Shown here: piece by piece, positions 21,131 to 30,676 of the stretch
Layout of the letters: every line of letters starts with the position of its first letter
Position numbering within the stretch: position 1 is the first letter of the stretch
From: Lentisphaeria bacterium
GTDB taxonomy: Bacteria > Verrucomicrobiota > Lentisphaeria > Victivallales > Victivallaceae
Assembly (NCBI GenBank): GCA_022009855.1
Contig: CP091727.1
Location: 3,224,001 to 3,288,000, forward strand
Direction of reading: 5' to 3'
Length of the DNA: 64,000 bases
Notes under the pieces: generated by a model
The model's input: the letters and a program-made list of their open reading frames with translations, nothing else
The model's database searches: none
Told to the model about the DNA's origin: nothing
Made by a program: the position numbers and the translations under genes

Positions 21131-22212
21131 GAAAGAATTTTCTCCTTTCGGTCGTCGTAGAGCACGATTTCCAGCCGGATTCCGGGGTGTCGGCTGGAGA
21201 GAGTCCGCAGTGCGGCGCGGTGAAGGCGCTGCTGTATCTCCCGGAACTCCTCCGGCGTGAGATATGCGGCGAGTTCCCCGGTCGTGTGCAGCTTCTCCAG
21301 CGGAACGCCGGGAAGTGTCACCCGAACTCCTCCAGCCGCGTCAGGTCGAGTTTCGTGTTGGCGGCGTGGGTGTTGCGGTCGCCGCAGGCGTATTTGAAGA
21401 GCTTGCCCGGCATACAGCCGAGCACGATCCGTTCGAGCCGGGCCGCTTCCGCCGCGCGGAGCGCCGCGTCGATGAAGTCGCCGATGCGGATGATCGCTTC
21501 GGGCGGGAATTCCGGACAGTCCCGCGCGACCGCCTCCGCCGTCCGGTTGCCGGTGACCAGCGCGGCGGCTTTTCCCCCCCGCCGCCGCGACGGCGCGCAG
21601 CTGCAGCGCCACCGTCGCGGCATACGCGGCATTGGAGTAGGGGCGCACGATGCCGGAGTTGCCCAGAATCGAAATTCCGCCGACGATGCCGAGGGTCGGG
21701 TTGAGCGTCTGCTCCGCCAGTACTTTCCCCGCCGGAACCGAAATGACGACCGTGAGCTCTTCGCCCGGTGTTTTGCCGAATCCGGCCCGTTCGAGGTTCT
21801 TCACCAGCATGCGGCGCGGTCCGGGATTGATCGCGAAATGTCCCGGCGGAACGGCAAGGCCCGGGCGGGTGACGACGCCGACCCCTTCGCCGCCGGTGAG
21901 GTAAAGCCGCCCTGCGCCGCATTGTTCAGAGAAGGCGCGCGGGTCATCGCACGACCCCGGACGGAGTTCCACTTTGATCTCCGCCCGGTCGGTCACGTCG
22001 GGGTCGTCGCCGCCGTCCTTACGGACCGTCGCCGTGCCGGGGGCGCACCGCTCCAGCGGAATGGCGAGAAACGAGCCGTCCGGCAGCAGCAGTTCCACCT
22101 GTTCCGGCGGCGGAGCGCCGTTCTGTGCGGTCCAGGCGCCGACCGCCGCCGCCGTCGCCGCCGCGCCGGTGGTGAAGCCGTTCCGCAAGGGGGTTCCATC
22201 AGGATGTTTCAC
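21127..22212 (-). CDS. cbiD: Cobalt-precorrin-5B C1-methyltransferase CbiD (frameshifts)
   Basis: SAM-dependent methylase specific to the anaerobic B12 route. GTG start at 22210-22212, overlapping the cbiC stop. Motifs: RNGFTTGAAATAAAVGAW, LTGGEGVGVVTRPGLAVP, AINPGPRRMLVKNL, ISILGNSGIVRPYSNAAYA and IVLGCMPGKLFKYACGDRNT. Frame changes in the C run near 21575 and near 21325. About 361 residues. Confidence 0.93.
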   Translation of the reverse strand: MKHPDGTPLRNGFTTGAAATAAAVGAWTAQNGAPPPEQVELLLPDGSFLAIPLERCAPGTATVRKDGGDDPDVTDRAEIKVELRPGSCDDPRAFSEQCGAGRLYLTGGEGVGVVTRPGLAVPPGHFAINPGPRRMLVKNLERAGFGKTPGEELTVVISVPAGKVLAEQTLNPTLGIVGGISILGNSGIVRPYSNAAYAATVALQLRAVAAAGGKSRRAGHRQPDGGGGRAGLSGIPARSDHPHRRLHRRGAPRGGSGPARTDRARLYAGQALQIRLRRPQHPRRQHETRPDAAGGVRVTLPGVPLEKLHTTGELAAYLTPEEFREIQQRLHRAALRTLSSRHPGIRLEIVLYDDRKEKILS

Positions 22213-22873
22213 AGTGCGTTCTCCATGATGCCGTGCAATGTCGCCACCGCGAGGGGACTGCCGCCCCGCCGCCCGTCGATGCGGATGCAGGGGAGGGGAG
22301 CTCCTCCGAATACTCCTTGGACTCCACCACGTTGACGAATCCCACCGGCATGGCGACCACCAGCGCCGGGGTGATGCGCTTCGCCAGCGTCAGGCGGACC
22401 ACTCCGGCGAGGGCGAGCGGCGCGTTGCCGCAGAGGAAGATCGCTCCATCGAGCTCCTTCTCATGGAGTTCGACCGCCGCGAGCGCGCGGGTGATGCCCC
22501 GTTTTCTGGCATACTCCGCCGTCTCCGGGTCCGCCACCGGGCAGAGAATCGCTTCGCGGCAATACGCGGGGTGGAACTTCTGCAATTTCGGAATCGACAG
22601 CCCCGATTTGATCATGTTCGAATCGGTGTAGATGCGTGCGCCGTGCCGGAGCGCCGCGAGGGCCGCTTCGATCGCGCCCGGCGTGAAGCGGAGCTGTTCG
22701 GCGATGGCGAAGTCGGCGGTGGTGTGAATCAACCGCCGGGCGACGTGCCACTCGGCGTCGGTGAAGCGCTGCCGCAGGGCGGGGGGCGTCTCCCGGTCGA
22801 TCCGGCGGAAGCTCTCCTGTTCGATCTCACTGCCGCTGCAGTTCCATTGGATCCGTTCAAACGGGGATTTCAT
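22209..22873 (-). CDS. cbiC: Cobalt-precorrin-8 methylmutase CbiC (CobH) (3' frameshift)
   Basis: Moves the C11 methyl to C12 to give cobyrinic acid. Motifs include RLIHTTADFAIAEQLRF (catalytic histidine), ARIYTDSNMIKSGL, CPVADPETAEYARKRGITRA and GNAPLALAGVVRL with PALVVAMPVGFVNVVESKE. A frame change near 22300 alters the tail; the corrected frame ends LHGIMENAL and stops at TGA 22209-22211. About 221 residues. Its start overlaps the cobO stop (TGATG). Confidence 0.93.
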
Positions 22874-23403
22874 CAGTAGTCAACTCCTTTTCTGGCGGGG
22901 ATTCCCCGGTGAAACGGGTGTTTGATTTCGACCACTTCGGAGACCAGGTCGGCGATTTCGACCAGTTCCGGCGGCGCGTGTCGTCCGGTGACGATGAGGT
23001 TGAGCGTCGGACGGCGTGCCCGGAGGACGGCGGCCACCTCCGCCGGGTCGAGAAAACCGTGATGGAGTGCCACGTTGAGCTCGTCTAGGATCAGGAGCTC
23101 ACCGTCGAAGCTTTCCAGAAGTTCCCGCGTCCTCGCCCAGCCCCGCTGCGCCATGCCCCGGTGGTCGCCGGGACGGGTGGTGAGGCCGAGCCCGTACTGC
23201 TCGAAGATCATTTCTGGGAAATAGCGGGTGAAGAAGTTTTTCTCTCCGGTCGGCCGCTCTCCCTTCATGAACTGAATCACCGCGACGCGCCACCCCCAGC
23301 CTAGCGCCCGGAGCACCGTGCCGAAGGCGCTGGTGCTCTTTCCTTTGCCGTCCCCGGTCAGATTGAGGAGCAGCCCGCGTTCCCGGTTGTCGAATTCCAG
23401 CAT
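22873..23403 (-). CDS. cobO: Cob(I)yrinic acid a,c-diamide adenosyltransferase CobO/BtuR
   Basis: ATP:corrinoid adenosyltransferase, intact, 176 residues. P-loop LNLTGDGKGKSTSAFGTVLR, VIQFMKGERPTGE, LLILDELNVALHHGFLD and LIVTGRHAPPELVEIADLVS are diagnostic. The C-terminal EVVEIKHPFHRGIPARKGVD closes the protein as in the family. Tightly packed between the cobD-cbiP fusion and cbiC. Confidence 0.95.
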   Translation of the reverse strand: MLEFDNRERGLLLNLTGDGKGKSTSAFGTVLRALGWGWRVAVIQFMKGERPTGEKNFFTRYFPEMIFEQYGLGLTTRPGDHRGMAQRGWARTRELLESFDGELLILDELNVALHHGFLDPAEVAAVLRARRPTLNLIVTGRHAPPELVEIADLVSEVVEIKHPFHRGIPARKGVDY

Positions 23404-23404
23404 C

Positions 23405-25957
23405 TTACCGCACCCCCATCGCCCGGTAAAGTGCCGGAATGTCGATCCGTTCGCGGACGTGGGCGGCGAGCCGGGCGAGCGCCGCCTCCATTCCGTAGTG
23501 TGCCGTCACGCCGCCGAGCGGCGTAAGCCCCTTTTGCACCCGGACTTCGTCGAGCCACTTCCGGCGGAAACGGTCGTCGTCGAAGATTCCGTGCAGATAG
23601 GTGGTGAAACAGTTTCCCCGTTCGAAGCCGACCGGACGCCCGTCGGAGGAGCGGATCACCTTGATGGAAGGATCATTGCATTCGGTGCGGCCAAAGTGAA
23701 TCTCATATCCGGAAACCGGTGTGCCGTCCGCCGTGGTTCCTGTGGTGCGCCGGAGAATCTTCTCCCCCCCTTCATCGTGGTCACCAGCGGCAGGAAGCCG
23801 AACATCGGAGACGCGGGATGCGGCGATTCCACCCGGTCCGGATCGAGCAGCACTTCGCCGGCAAGCTGAAGGCCGCCGCAGATGCCGACGTATTGACAGC
23901 CGCGGCGCACCGCTTCGCGGATCTTTCCGGCAAGTCCGCTCTGTTCCAGCATGGCGAAGTCATCCGCAACCGACTTGCTGCCGGGCAGAATCACCACGTC
24001 GGGAGTTCCGAACTCCTCCGGAGAAGAGACGCTGCGTATCCGGGTATCCGGCTCCGCTTCGAGCGGCGCGTAGTCGGTGAAGTTGGCGATGTGTCCGAGC
24101 CGGATCAGGGCGATGTCGATCACCGCGCCCGGTTTCTTCTTCTCCGTGAAGGAGAAGCCGACCGAATCCTCCTCCGGCAGGCCCGGCCCCGGCAGGAAGT
24201 CGATCACGCCGAGCACCGGTTTGCCGGTGAATCGCTCCACTTCGGCGTGGGCGTTGCCGAGGAGCGCGGGATCCCCCGGAACTTGTTGACCACGAAGCCG
24301 TGCAGGAGCTTCCGCTCCCACGGTTCGAAGGTTGCGTAAGTGCCGATGAAGGAGGCGTAGACGCCGCCGCGGTCGATGTCGCCCGTCAGGAGAACCCGGG
24401 CGTCGGCGTATTCGGCCATGCGCATGTTGACGATGTCGGTCGATTTGAGGTTGATTTCACCCGGACTGCCCGCGCCTTCGAGCACGATCGCTTCGCGCTC
24501 CCGGCTCAGGCTGTCGTAGCAGGCGGTGACTTCGCGCCAGAACTCCGGCTTGCGGCGGAAGAACTCTTTCGCCCGCATGCTCCCCGACCGGCCGCCCTCG
24601 CACGATCACCTGACTGCCGTGGTCGCTTTCGGGCTTGAGCAGAATCGGATTCATCCGCACATCCGGGTCGAGCCGGCACGCTTCCGCCTGCACCGCCTGC
24701 GCCCGGCCGATTTCGCCGCCCTCCGGGGTGACGAAGGAGTTGAGCGCCATGTTCTGCGCCTTGAACGGGGCGACCGAAATGCCGTCTTCGAGCAGGATCC
24801 GGCAGAAGGCGGCGGCCAGCACGCTCTTGCCCGCGTTGGAACAGGTGCCCTGAATCATCAACGCGGGTGTCCGGCGTTCCCGCCGGATGTACGGCGCCTT
24901 TGCGTCGCAGAGGCGGGCAAGCGCCGTCGCGAGGCGGAGGTTCTCCTCCCGGTTCCGGACCGCGACGCGGAAAAATTGTTCTCCCAGCCCCGGATAGTCG
25001 GCACAGCGGCGCACCGCGATATGCTCCTCCTTCAGCAGCCGCCCCCGCCGGATCGGGCAGGGGCGTTTCGAGCAGCAGATAGTTCGCAAGAGAGGGATAA
25101 CAGACCAGCTGCGGAATCTTTTCCAGCATGCCGACGAGCTCCTCGCGCAGCAGCGCAGTTTCGCGGCGGCTCCGTTCGGCGAACTCTTCCGCCGAGGAGA
25201 GACAGTATCGGATCATCCGTCCGACCGGTGTCGACAGCTGCCAGCAGGGCAGCTGCGCGCGGAGCGCGGCGATGATCCGCGCCGGGGCGATCACGTACCC
25301 CATCCGCAGCCCCGGCAGCGCGTAGAACTTGGTCAGAGAACGGAGCAGGATGAGATTGTCGCGGCAAATCCCGGAGAGCCGGTATTCCGGCGGCAGAAAG
25401 TCGGCGAACGCCTCGTCGATCAGAAAGAGCGCGTCGGAACGCTGTTCCGCCAGCGCCGCCAGCGTCGCCGCCTTCACCGCCGTTCCGGTCGGATTGCCGG
25501 GGTTGCCGACGATCACCAGATCGCCGGGGCGGACGGATTGCTCCAGCTCCTCCGGGGAGAGCGCGAATCCGTCTTCGCTCCGGAGAGGGAAATATTCGAC
25601 CTTCAGCCCCGCCCGGCGGCAGGCGGGTTCGTATTCGAGGTAGCCCGGCGTGACGATCAGCGCCCGCTTCGCCCCGGAGAGCGCGGGCAGGTACATCAGA
25701 AGTTCGTTGGAGCCGTTTCCGGATTGAATGCACTCCTCCGGAATGCCGGTCGCTTCCGCCAGAAAATGGTGGAGCGACTCCGCATGCGGCTCCGGATAGG
25801 CGCCGAGCAGGTCAAAACTGCGCAGATAGTCGCCGTTCGCCCCCGGCGGCGGTCCGCAGGGATTGAGATTGACGCTGAAGTCGAGCAGCTCCTCCGGAGA
25901 ACATCCTGCCTCGCGGGCGAGTTCCGTTAAATTGCCGCCATGCTTGATCCGGTTCAT
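23405..25957 (-). CDS. cobD-cbiP: Fused CobD-CbiP: threonine-phosphate decarboxylase and cobyric acid synthase (frameshifts)
   Basis: Residues 1 to about 345 are a PLP-dependent Cob[44 protein letters not shown] and [20 protein letters not shown] with the PLP lysine. The frame that carries the CobD end ([20 protein letters not shown]) continues without a stop through [19 protein letters not shown] into Cbi[40 protein letters not shown], then the glutaminase part with [13 protein letters not shown] and [14 protein letters not shown]. About 850 codons. Frame changes near 25045, 24590, 24285 and 23760. A weak TTG start just before the CbiP part cannot be excluded. The two activities supply aminopropanol phosphate and its acceptor, cobyric acid. 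Confidence 0.85.
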
Positions 25958-26782
25958 TGTTTTTCCTCCGCATTGCGGTTCCAGGATTCCGCAGGAAGGA
26001 ACGGCGCATCGGCCAGCAGAGAGGCTACGGCTGGATATTCCCCGAGGCCGCGAAGCTCCGGAACGCATTCGATTCCCGCCGCTTCCAGCTGTGATTTCCA
26101 CGATTTCGCCCCGGCGCCCGCGAGATCGTGGCGGGCGTGATCCCCCGCCGTCAGCAACAGCGGGCGGAGCAGAAGACGGTTGATTTCTGTATGCAAAAGT
26201 TCTTCTCGAACCTCTTCAAAGGCGGGCCGCCCTTCGACACAGGCGAGGTACAGCCCCGGATGAAACTTCCTCCACTCCTCCGCCGCCGTGCAATAGAGCG
26301 CGTCGCTCCGGCCGTCGGCGTGGCCGTGGCCCATGAAGAGCGCCGCATCTCCCGCCGGAACCGTCGCGGCGACCGCGGCGAAGAACTGCCTCCGCCGGAC
26401 AGGTTCCGCACAGACCGGCTGTGAGAGGAGGAGGGCGTCGAAGCCGCCGTTTTCCGGGAGGAACGGTACAAGCTCCGCCCGGAGGCGGTCGAACTCCTCC
26501 CCCGCGGTCAGGAGTCCGGCGAAGACCCGGACGCGCCGGATCCCGGCGTCACGCAGCTGTTTCAGGCACTCCGCCGGAGCGGGAACCGCTCCGCCGAGGC
26601 GGCGCCGGATCATGCCGGAGAGATAGGCGCGGTGCAGGGAAACTCCCGGATTTCGCCGCCTCAGCTCCTCTTCCACCGGAAGATAGGAGGCCTCCCGCGC
26701 CGGGAACGGTGGTGCTGAACCAGACGGCGACCAGCGCCTCCGGAAGATTGTGCTGAACGGTTGCGGCCGAATGGTTCTTCAT
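25954..26782 (-). CDS. cbiK: Sirohydrochlorin cobaltochelatase CbiK (one frameshift)
   Basis: Inserts cobalt early in the anaerobic pathway. The C-terminal segment LLLTAGDHARHDLAG followed by SWKSQLEAAGIECVPELRGL is typical of CbiK, and ALFMGHGHADG holds the metal-binding histidine region. The N-terminus ALVAVWFSTTVPGA is separated from the rest by a frame change near 26695. About 275 residues, CbiK-like rather than the small CbiX. I saw no clear signal peptide, so a cytosolic enzyme is assumed. It overlaps btuD and cobD-cbiP by ATGA. Confidence 0.88.
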
Positions 26783-27582
26783 GGATTCTCCTTTCCCTGC
26801 TCCCGGCGGCGGGAGCCGACCGGAATGCAGTACGGAATGCCGTCCGCGCCGGTGACCACCTTCGCCTCAATTTCGAAGATTTCGCGCAGGATTTCCGGGC
26901 GCAGAATCTCCTCCGCGCTCCCGGCATACCGGAGCTTTCCGTCGCGGATCGCCGCGAGCAGATGCGAACAGCGCGCCGCCAAATTGAGGTCGTGAAGCAC
27001 CATCACCACCGTGATTCCCAGTTCGCGGTTCAGTTCGCGCACCAGCTCGATGATTTCGAACTGACAGCAGATGTCGAGGAAGGTGGTCGGTTCGTCGAGC
27101 AGCAGCAGATTCGGTTCCTGCGCCAGCGTCATCGCGATCCACGCCCGCTGCCGTTCGCCGCCGGAGAGCGTGGCCAGCGGACGGTGGGCCAGTTCGGTGA
27201 GCCGGGTCCGTTCGAGTACACGTTCGACCACCTCCGCGTCATGCTTCCCCGGCGGGCCGAATCCCTTCCGGTGCGGAAAGCGCCCGCAGGAGACCAGCTG
27301 CCGCACCGTCAGATCGGCCGGGGCGTGGTGGAGCTGGGGCAGAATTGCCAGATCCCGGGCGAGTTTCGCTGTATCGAGCCGGTGGATCGACTTCCCGTCC
27401 AGCAGCACCGCGCCGCCCTGCGGACGGAGCAGCCGCCCGATCGTCTTGAGCAGTGTGGATTTGCCGCACCCGTTGGGGCCGAGCAACGTGAGAATCTTCC
27501 CCTCCGGCGCCTCCAGCGAGACGCCGTCGAGAATGATCTTTCGGCCGTATCCGGCCGCGAGCTGTTGAAGTTCAAGCCGCAT
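26779..27582 (-). CDS. btuD: ABC transporter ATP-binding protein, FecE/BtuD type
   Basis: Intact 267-residue ATPase. Walker A LLGPNGCGKSTLLKTIG, Q-loop region AILPQLHHAP, signature TLSGGERQRAWIAMTLAQEP, Walker B NLLLLDEPTTFLDI and H-loop VVMVLHDLNLAARCSHLLAA. It belongs to the FecCDE class that serves siderophores, haem or cobalamin. Cobalamin or cobinamide is inferred from the riboswitch and the biosynthetic operon. Starts with an AGGAGG site inside the end of btuC. Confidence 0.88.
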   Translation of the reverse strand: MRLELQQLAAGYGRKIILDGVSLEAPEGKILTLLGPNGCGKSTLLKTIGRLLRPQGGAVLLDGKSIHRLDTAKLARDLAILPQLHHAPADLTVRQLVSCGRFPHRKGFGPPGKHDAEVVERVLERTRLTELAHRPLATLSGGERQRAWIAMTLAQEPNLLLLDEPTTFLDICCQFEIIELVRELNRELGITVVMVLHDLNLAARCSHLLAAIRDGKLRYAGSAEEILRPEILREIFEIEAKVVTGADGIPYCIPVGSRRREQGKENP

Positions 27583-28579
27583 GGGTTCGCCTCCTGAGCA
27601 GATAGAGGAAGAATGGCGGCCCGAGCAGTGACATGATCACTCCGGCTGGAAGTTCCGAAGGATCCATCACCATCCGGCCGATGGTGTCGCACCCGACCAC
27701 CAGCGCCGCCCCGAAGAGCGCCGCGCCCGGAACCAGAAAGCGGTTGTCCGACCCGATCAGCAGCCGGACGATGTGCGGCGCGATCAATCCGACGAAACCG
27801 AGCAGTCCCGCCACGCTCACCGCCGCCGCCGCCAGCAGCGCCGCCGCCACCAGCAGCAGTATCCGGACCCGTTCCACCCGGATTCCCAGCCCTGCCGCCA
27901 CCTCGTCTCCCAGCATCAGAATGTTCAGGCGCGAGGAGGCCAGCCAGGAGACGAGAAACCCGCTGAGCATGTAGGGCCAGACCAGCCGGAACTGCGGCCA
28001 GGAGCGGGTCGAGAGACTGCCGACGGTGAAGTCGAGGATTCCGGCCACCTTCTCCGCGTTGAAGAGCAGAATGGTGCTGCTCATCGCCCCCAGCATTGAA
28101 CCGACCGCCACGCCGGAGAGGATCAGCCGTACCGGGTCGATGCCCCGCTTCCACGCGAGCAGATAGACCAGAAACGCTGTCGTCAGCGCTCCGGCAAAGG
28201 CCGCCGGAACCAGCAGGTGACTGAACTGCGGCAGCGCGAGGAGCACCAGCACGCCGCCCAGCCCGCCGCCGGAGGAGATGCCGATGATGCCGGGCGAGGC
28301 GAGCGGGTTGCGCATGATTCCCTGCAGGACTGCGCCGGAGACGGCGAGACTGCCGCCCACCAGCGCTCCGAGCAGAACCCGAGGCAGGCGGATGTTCCAG
28401 AGTATCTGGAATTTCACCCCTTCGCGTTCCGAGAGGAGCGTGTGGAGAATCTCCGCCGCGTCGAGCCGGAGCGAACCGAACCGCAGCCCCGCCAGCAGTG
28501 CCGCCGCAAGCAGCAGTGCGAGAATCGCCAGTATGGCCAGCCGGTATCCGGCGGTGCGGCGCAGAATCTCATAGTTCAT
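27572..28579 (-). CDS. btuC: ABC transporter permease, FecCD/BtuC type
   Basis: Intact 335-residue polytopic membrane protein. FecCD landmarks: RLPRVLLGALVGGSLAVSGA followed by LQGIMRNPLASPGIIGISSG, LILSGVAVGSMLGAMSS, GLLGFVGLIAPHIVRLLIG and DTIGRMVMDPSELPAGVIMS. ATG 28577-28579 overlaps the binding-protein stop. It would form a dimer with BtuD for uptake of corrinoids across the inner membrane; the substrate is inferred from context. Confidence 0.9.
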   Translation of the reverse strand: MNYEILRRTAGYRLAILAILALLLAAALLAGLRFGSLRLDAAEILHTLLSEREGVKFQILWNIRLPRVLLGALVGGSLAVSGAVLQGIMRNPLASPGIIGISSGGGLGGVLVLLALPQFSHLLVPAAFAGALTTAFLVYLLAWKRGIDPVRLILSGVAVGSMLGAMSSTILLFNAEKVAGILDFTVGSLSTRSWPQFRLVWPYMLSGFLVSWLASSRLNILMLGDEVAAGLGIRVERVRILLLVAAALLAAAAVSVAGLLGFVGLIAPHIVRLLIGSDNRFLVPGAALFGAALVVGCDTIGRMVMDPSELPAGVIMSLLGPPFFLYLLRRRTHAA

Positions 28580-29518
28580 AGGGAAAACTCCTTTCCGGGG
28601 TGAAGCAGCCGTGCCAGATGGAGGAACGCCTCCGGATAGCGGCTTCCCGCCATATAGAGGAAGAGTTCCGGGGGCAGAAAGTGCACCCGGCCCGTCTTCG
28701 CCGCCTTGAGTTCTCCCCAGGCGGGCCGGCGGATGAGGTCGCGGGTGAACTTCTCCTGCAATGCCTTCGAATCCCCCATCGTATTGATGAAAATTACATC
28801 CGGATCGTCGATCAGAAGCTGTTCGAAGCTGTATTTGAGCCGTCCGGATGCCTGTTTTGCAACGTTGGTTCCGCCGAGCATCTCCGCCATGACCGGAATG
28901 TTCAGATCGCCGCTTTCCAGCACAAAGCCGCCGCTCGCCACGAAGAGGACGGCGAATCGGGGGGGGGAGGCGCTCCGTCTCATGGGTCAGCTTTTTCACC
29001 TGAGAAATGATCCGCTTTGCCGTCGGATTGTTTTCCACACTTCCACCGTTGAGGCGGCAGAAGAGATCGAGGATTCCGGCATAGTCGTGAAAGTTGGCGT
29101 AATCGAGCGCGACGTTGGGAATCCCCGCGTCGATCAGGTGGTGCCGCACCGCCCGGTGAGCGTGCAGATTGGCGTTGATGAGCACGAGATCCGGTTTCAG
29201 GGCGAAAATCTTCTCCAGATTCAACGAACGGAGTACGCCGATGCGCGGCAGATTCCGCGCCTGTTCCGGGAGCGCCTGCTGACTGCGGACCGTGGGAACC
29301 CCGATTGCCGTGCCGCCCGCCGTAAACCAGGGATCGGCGAACGAGGCGTTGCCGATGATGGTCCGGCGGGGATGCTTCGTCAGCAGTGTTTCGGTGCCGT
29401 CCACCTCCCGGTAGCGGATGGTTTCGGCATTCTCCGAAACGATGCCGGGCTCCGCCCCTGTAAGCGGGGCAAGCAGGAGAAATGCCGGAAGCAGAAGGGA
29501 ACGTTTTCTCTTGCTCAT
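28576..29518 (-). CDS. btuF: Periplasmic corrinoid-type binding protein, BtuF/FhuD family (one frameshift)
   Basis: Signal peptide [20 protein letters not shown], then a class III binding protein: [69 protein letters not shown] and [21 protein letters not shown] frame change lies near 28985. About 313 residues. It starts inside the stop of the pseudopilin gene (ATGA, 29515-29518), so the two should be translationally coupled. Ligand (cobalamin or cobinamide) inferred from the operon. Confidence 0.82.
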
Positions 29519-30378
29519 TGTGCCTCGAGATCGGTTTTCATCGGAGTGTAGTAACTGTCGGAATCGATGGTGCCGATGTTGCCGATTTTCATCGCATCGA
29601 TCCGGGGATCGGAGTTGTTTTTGCGGAACGCCATATGTTCGGCGGTCGCGTGCCCGTCCATCCAGACGAAGTTCGCGGTGGAGCCGGAGTGGCGGAAGTG
29701 GACGTTGTTGCCGTGGTTCTTCGTACCGCTTTCCGACATGACCGATACGGAGAGCACTCCGTTCTCAAGCGAAGGTTTCACCGGGGAATAGAGGCAGAAA
29801 GTCGGCTCCCCGAAGCTCCCGGAGTCGGCGTTGATCGCATCGGCGAAGGCGACGGTCCGGGACGGACGGGCGATCTGTTTCATCCCGGCCTGCATTGTGT
29901 TGGGGTCAGGGGTGACGCCGAGGTAGTACTGCCCGCCGACGCCATAGTAGTTGTAACCGTATCCGGCGCCGCCGGGGATCTTTTCCGGGTCGGAGAGATT
30001 CCATTCGGCGGGGGCGGCCGGGCAGATCAGCGTTTCCCAGGAGTTGCCGATGTACGGCATGAGGATCGAGGTGCGCACATCGATGTTGCCGGAGGAGTCC
30101 CGTTCTCCGAGCCAGGGGGTGCCGCCGCTGCCCATTTTGTAGAGCACATAGGCGGGAACGGCGTATCCGTCATAATCGTTCCGATAGCTGTTGACGGCAT
30201 ACCCGGTCTGTTTGCAGTTGGAGAGGCAGCTGATGCTTCTCGCCTTGCTCCGCGCCTGACTCAAGGCGGGCAGGAGCATTCCGGCGAGGATGGCGATGAT
30301 GGCGACGACGACCAGCAGTTCGATCAGGGTAAATCGATTGCTACAACGTTTGACTTGGAAAGGTGCGGCGAAAAACAT
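29515..30378 (-). CDS. Prepilin-type N-terminal methylation protein (pseudopilin), first gene of the B12 operon
   Basis: 287 residues, intact. A short basic leader ([15 protein letters not shown]) precedes [20 protein letters not shown], the type IV prepilin class III signal with Glu at +5, then [20 protein letters not shown]. Near the end is [17 protein letters not shown], the histidine-rich ...DGH motif found in PVC pseudopilins. The chosen start (30376-30378) has AAAAGGAAG 8 bases upstream; the longer open frame would run into the riboswitch. It is co-transcribed with and overlaps btuF. The role is unknown: assembly into a T2SS-like fibre or a surface substrate-capture subunit is inferred. 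Confidence 0.85.
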   Translation of the reverse strand: MFFAAPFQVKRCSNRFTLIELLVVVAIIAILAGMLLPALSQARSKARSISCLSNCKQTGYAVNSYRNDYDGYAVPAYVLYKMGSGGTPWLGERDSSGNIDVRTSILMPYIGNSWETLICPAAPAEWNLSDPEKIPGGAGYGYNYYGVGGQYYLGVTPDPNTMQAGMKQIARPSRTVAFADAINADSGSFGEPTFCLYSPVKPSLENGVLSVSVMSESGTKNHGNNVHFRHSGSTANFVWMDGHATAEHMAFRKNNSDPRIDAMKIGNIGTIDSDSYYTPMKTDLEAQ

Positions 30379-30444
30379 GAGTGACTTCCTTTTTGTGTAA
30401 CGCGCACAGGCGGAATCCGGGAGCTTCGCTGGAACTCCCTTGTC

Positions 30445-30540
30445 ATTGGTATACTGACTGCGGTGGGATCCGACTATACGGTTGCGCGACAGCCACGGAA
30501 TTTCACCATGATTCACCACGTCTGCAGTCAACGACTGGTG
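30445..30540 (-). promoter_or_regulatory. Compact cobalamin riboswitch
   Basis: On the minus strand the leader contains GGTGAAATTCCGTGGCTGTC directly followed by GCGCAACCGTA, matching the conserved cobalamin-aptamer core. GACTGC (30524-30529) pairs with GCAGTC (30456-30461) as a closing stem, GTGG pairs with CCAC inside it, and AGTCAGTATACC resembles the 3' element. The large peripheral arm with a separate GCCACTG box is absent, so it looks like the compact class II form. An alternative hairpin, CAGTC-GTT-GACTG, would compete with the closing stem. It lies about 70 bases before the operon's first start codon. Confidence 0.78.
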
Positions 30541-30543
30541 ATA

Positions 30544-30571
30544 AATATAGCTCTTCCCCGGGATTTTTCAA
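30544..30571 (-). promoter_or_regulatory. Promoter of the cobalamin operon
   Basis: Minus strand TTGAAA (30566-30571), a 16-base spacer and TATATT (30544-30549). The predicted transcript start, near 30537, falls just before the riboswitch. Confidence 0.6.
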
Positions 30572-30620
30572 TCGTCCGGGGAGAATTTTTCGTTTTTCCG
30601 CGAAGCCGGGGCCGGGGACG

Positions 30621-30655
30621 GAAAAACCGGCGGAAGGCCGGGCGCTTTCCACCGG
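30621..30655 (-). terminator. Intrinsic terminator after the GH-A glycosidase gene
   Basis: On the minus strand, CCGGTGGAA pairs with TTCCGCCGG around an 11-base loop and is followed by five T. It begins about 20 bases after the glycoside hydrolase stop codon. Confidence 0.65.
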
Positions 30656-30676
30656 TTACGCGTGAATGTATCCGGT

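Noticed and set aside
30379..30531. Longer start for the first pseudopilin, extending the frame upstream
   Set aside because: The extension reads through the riboswitch; the ATG at 30376-30378 has a ribosome site and leaves a normal short leader.
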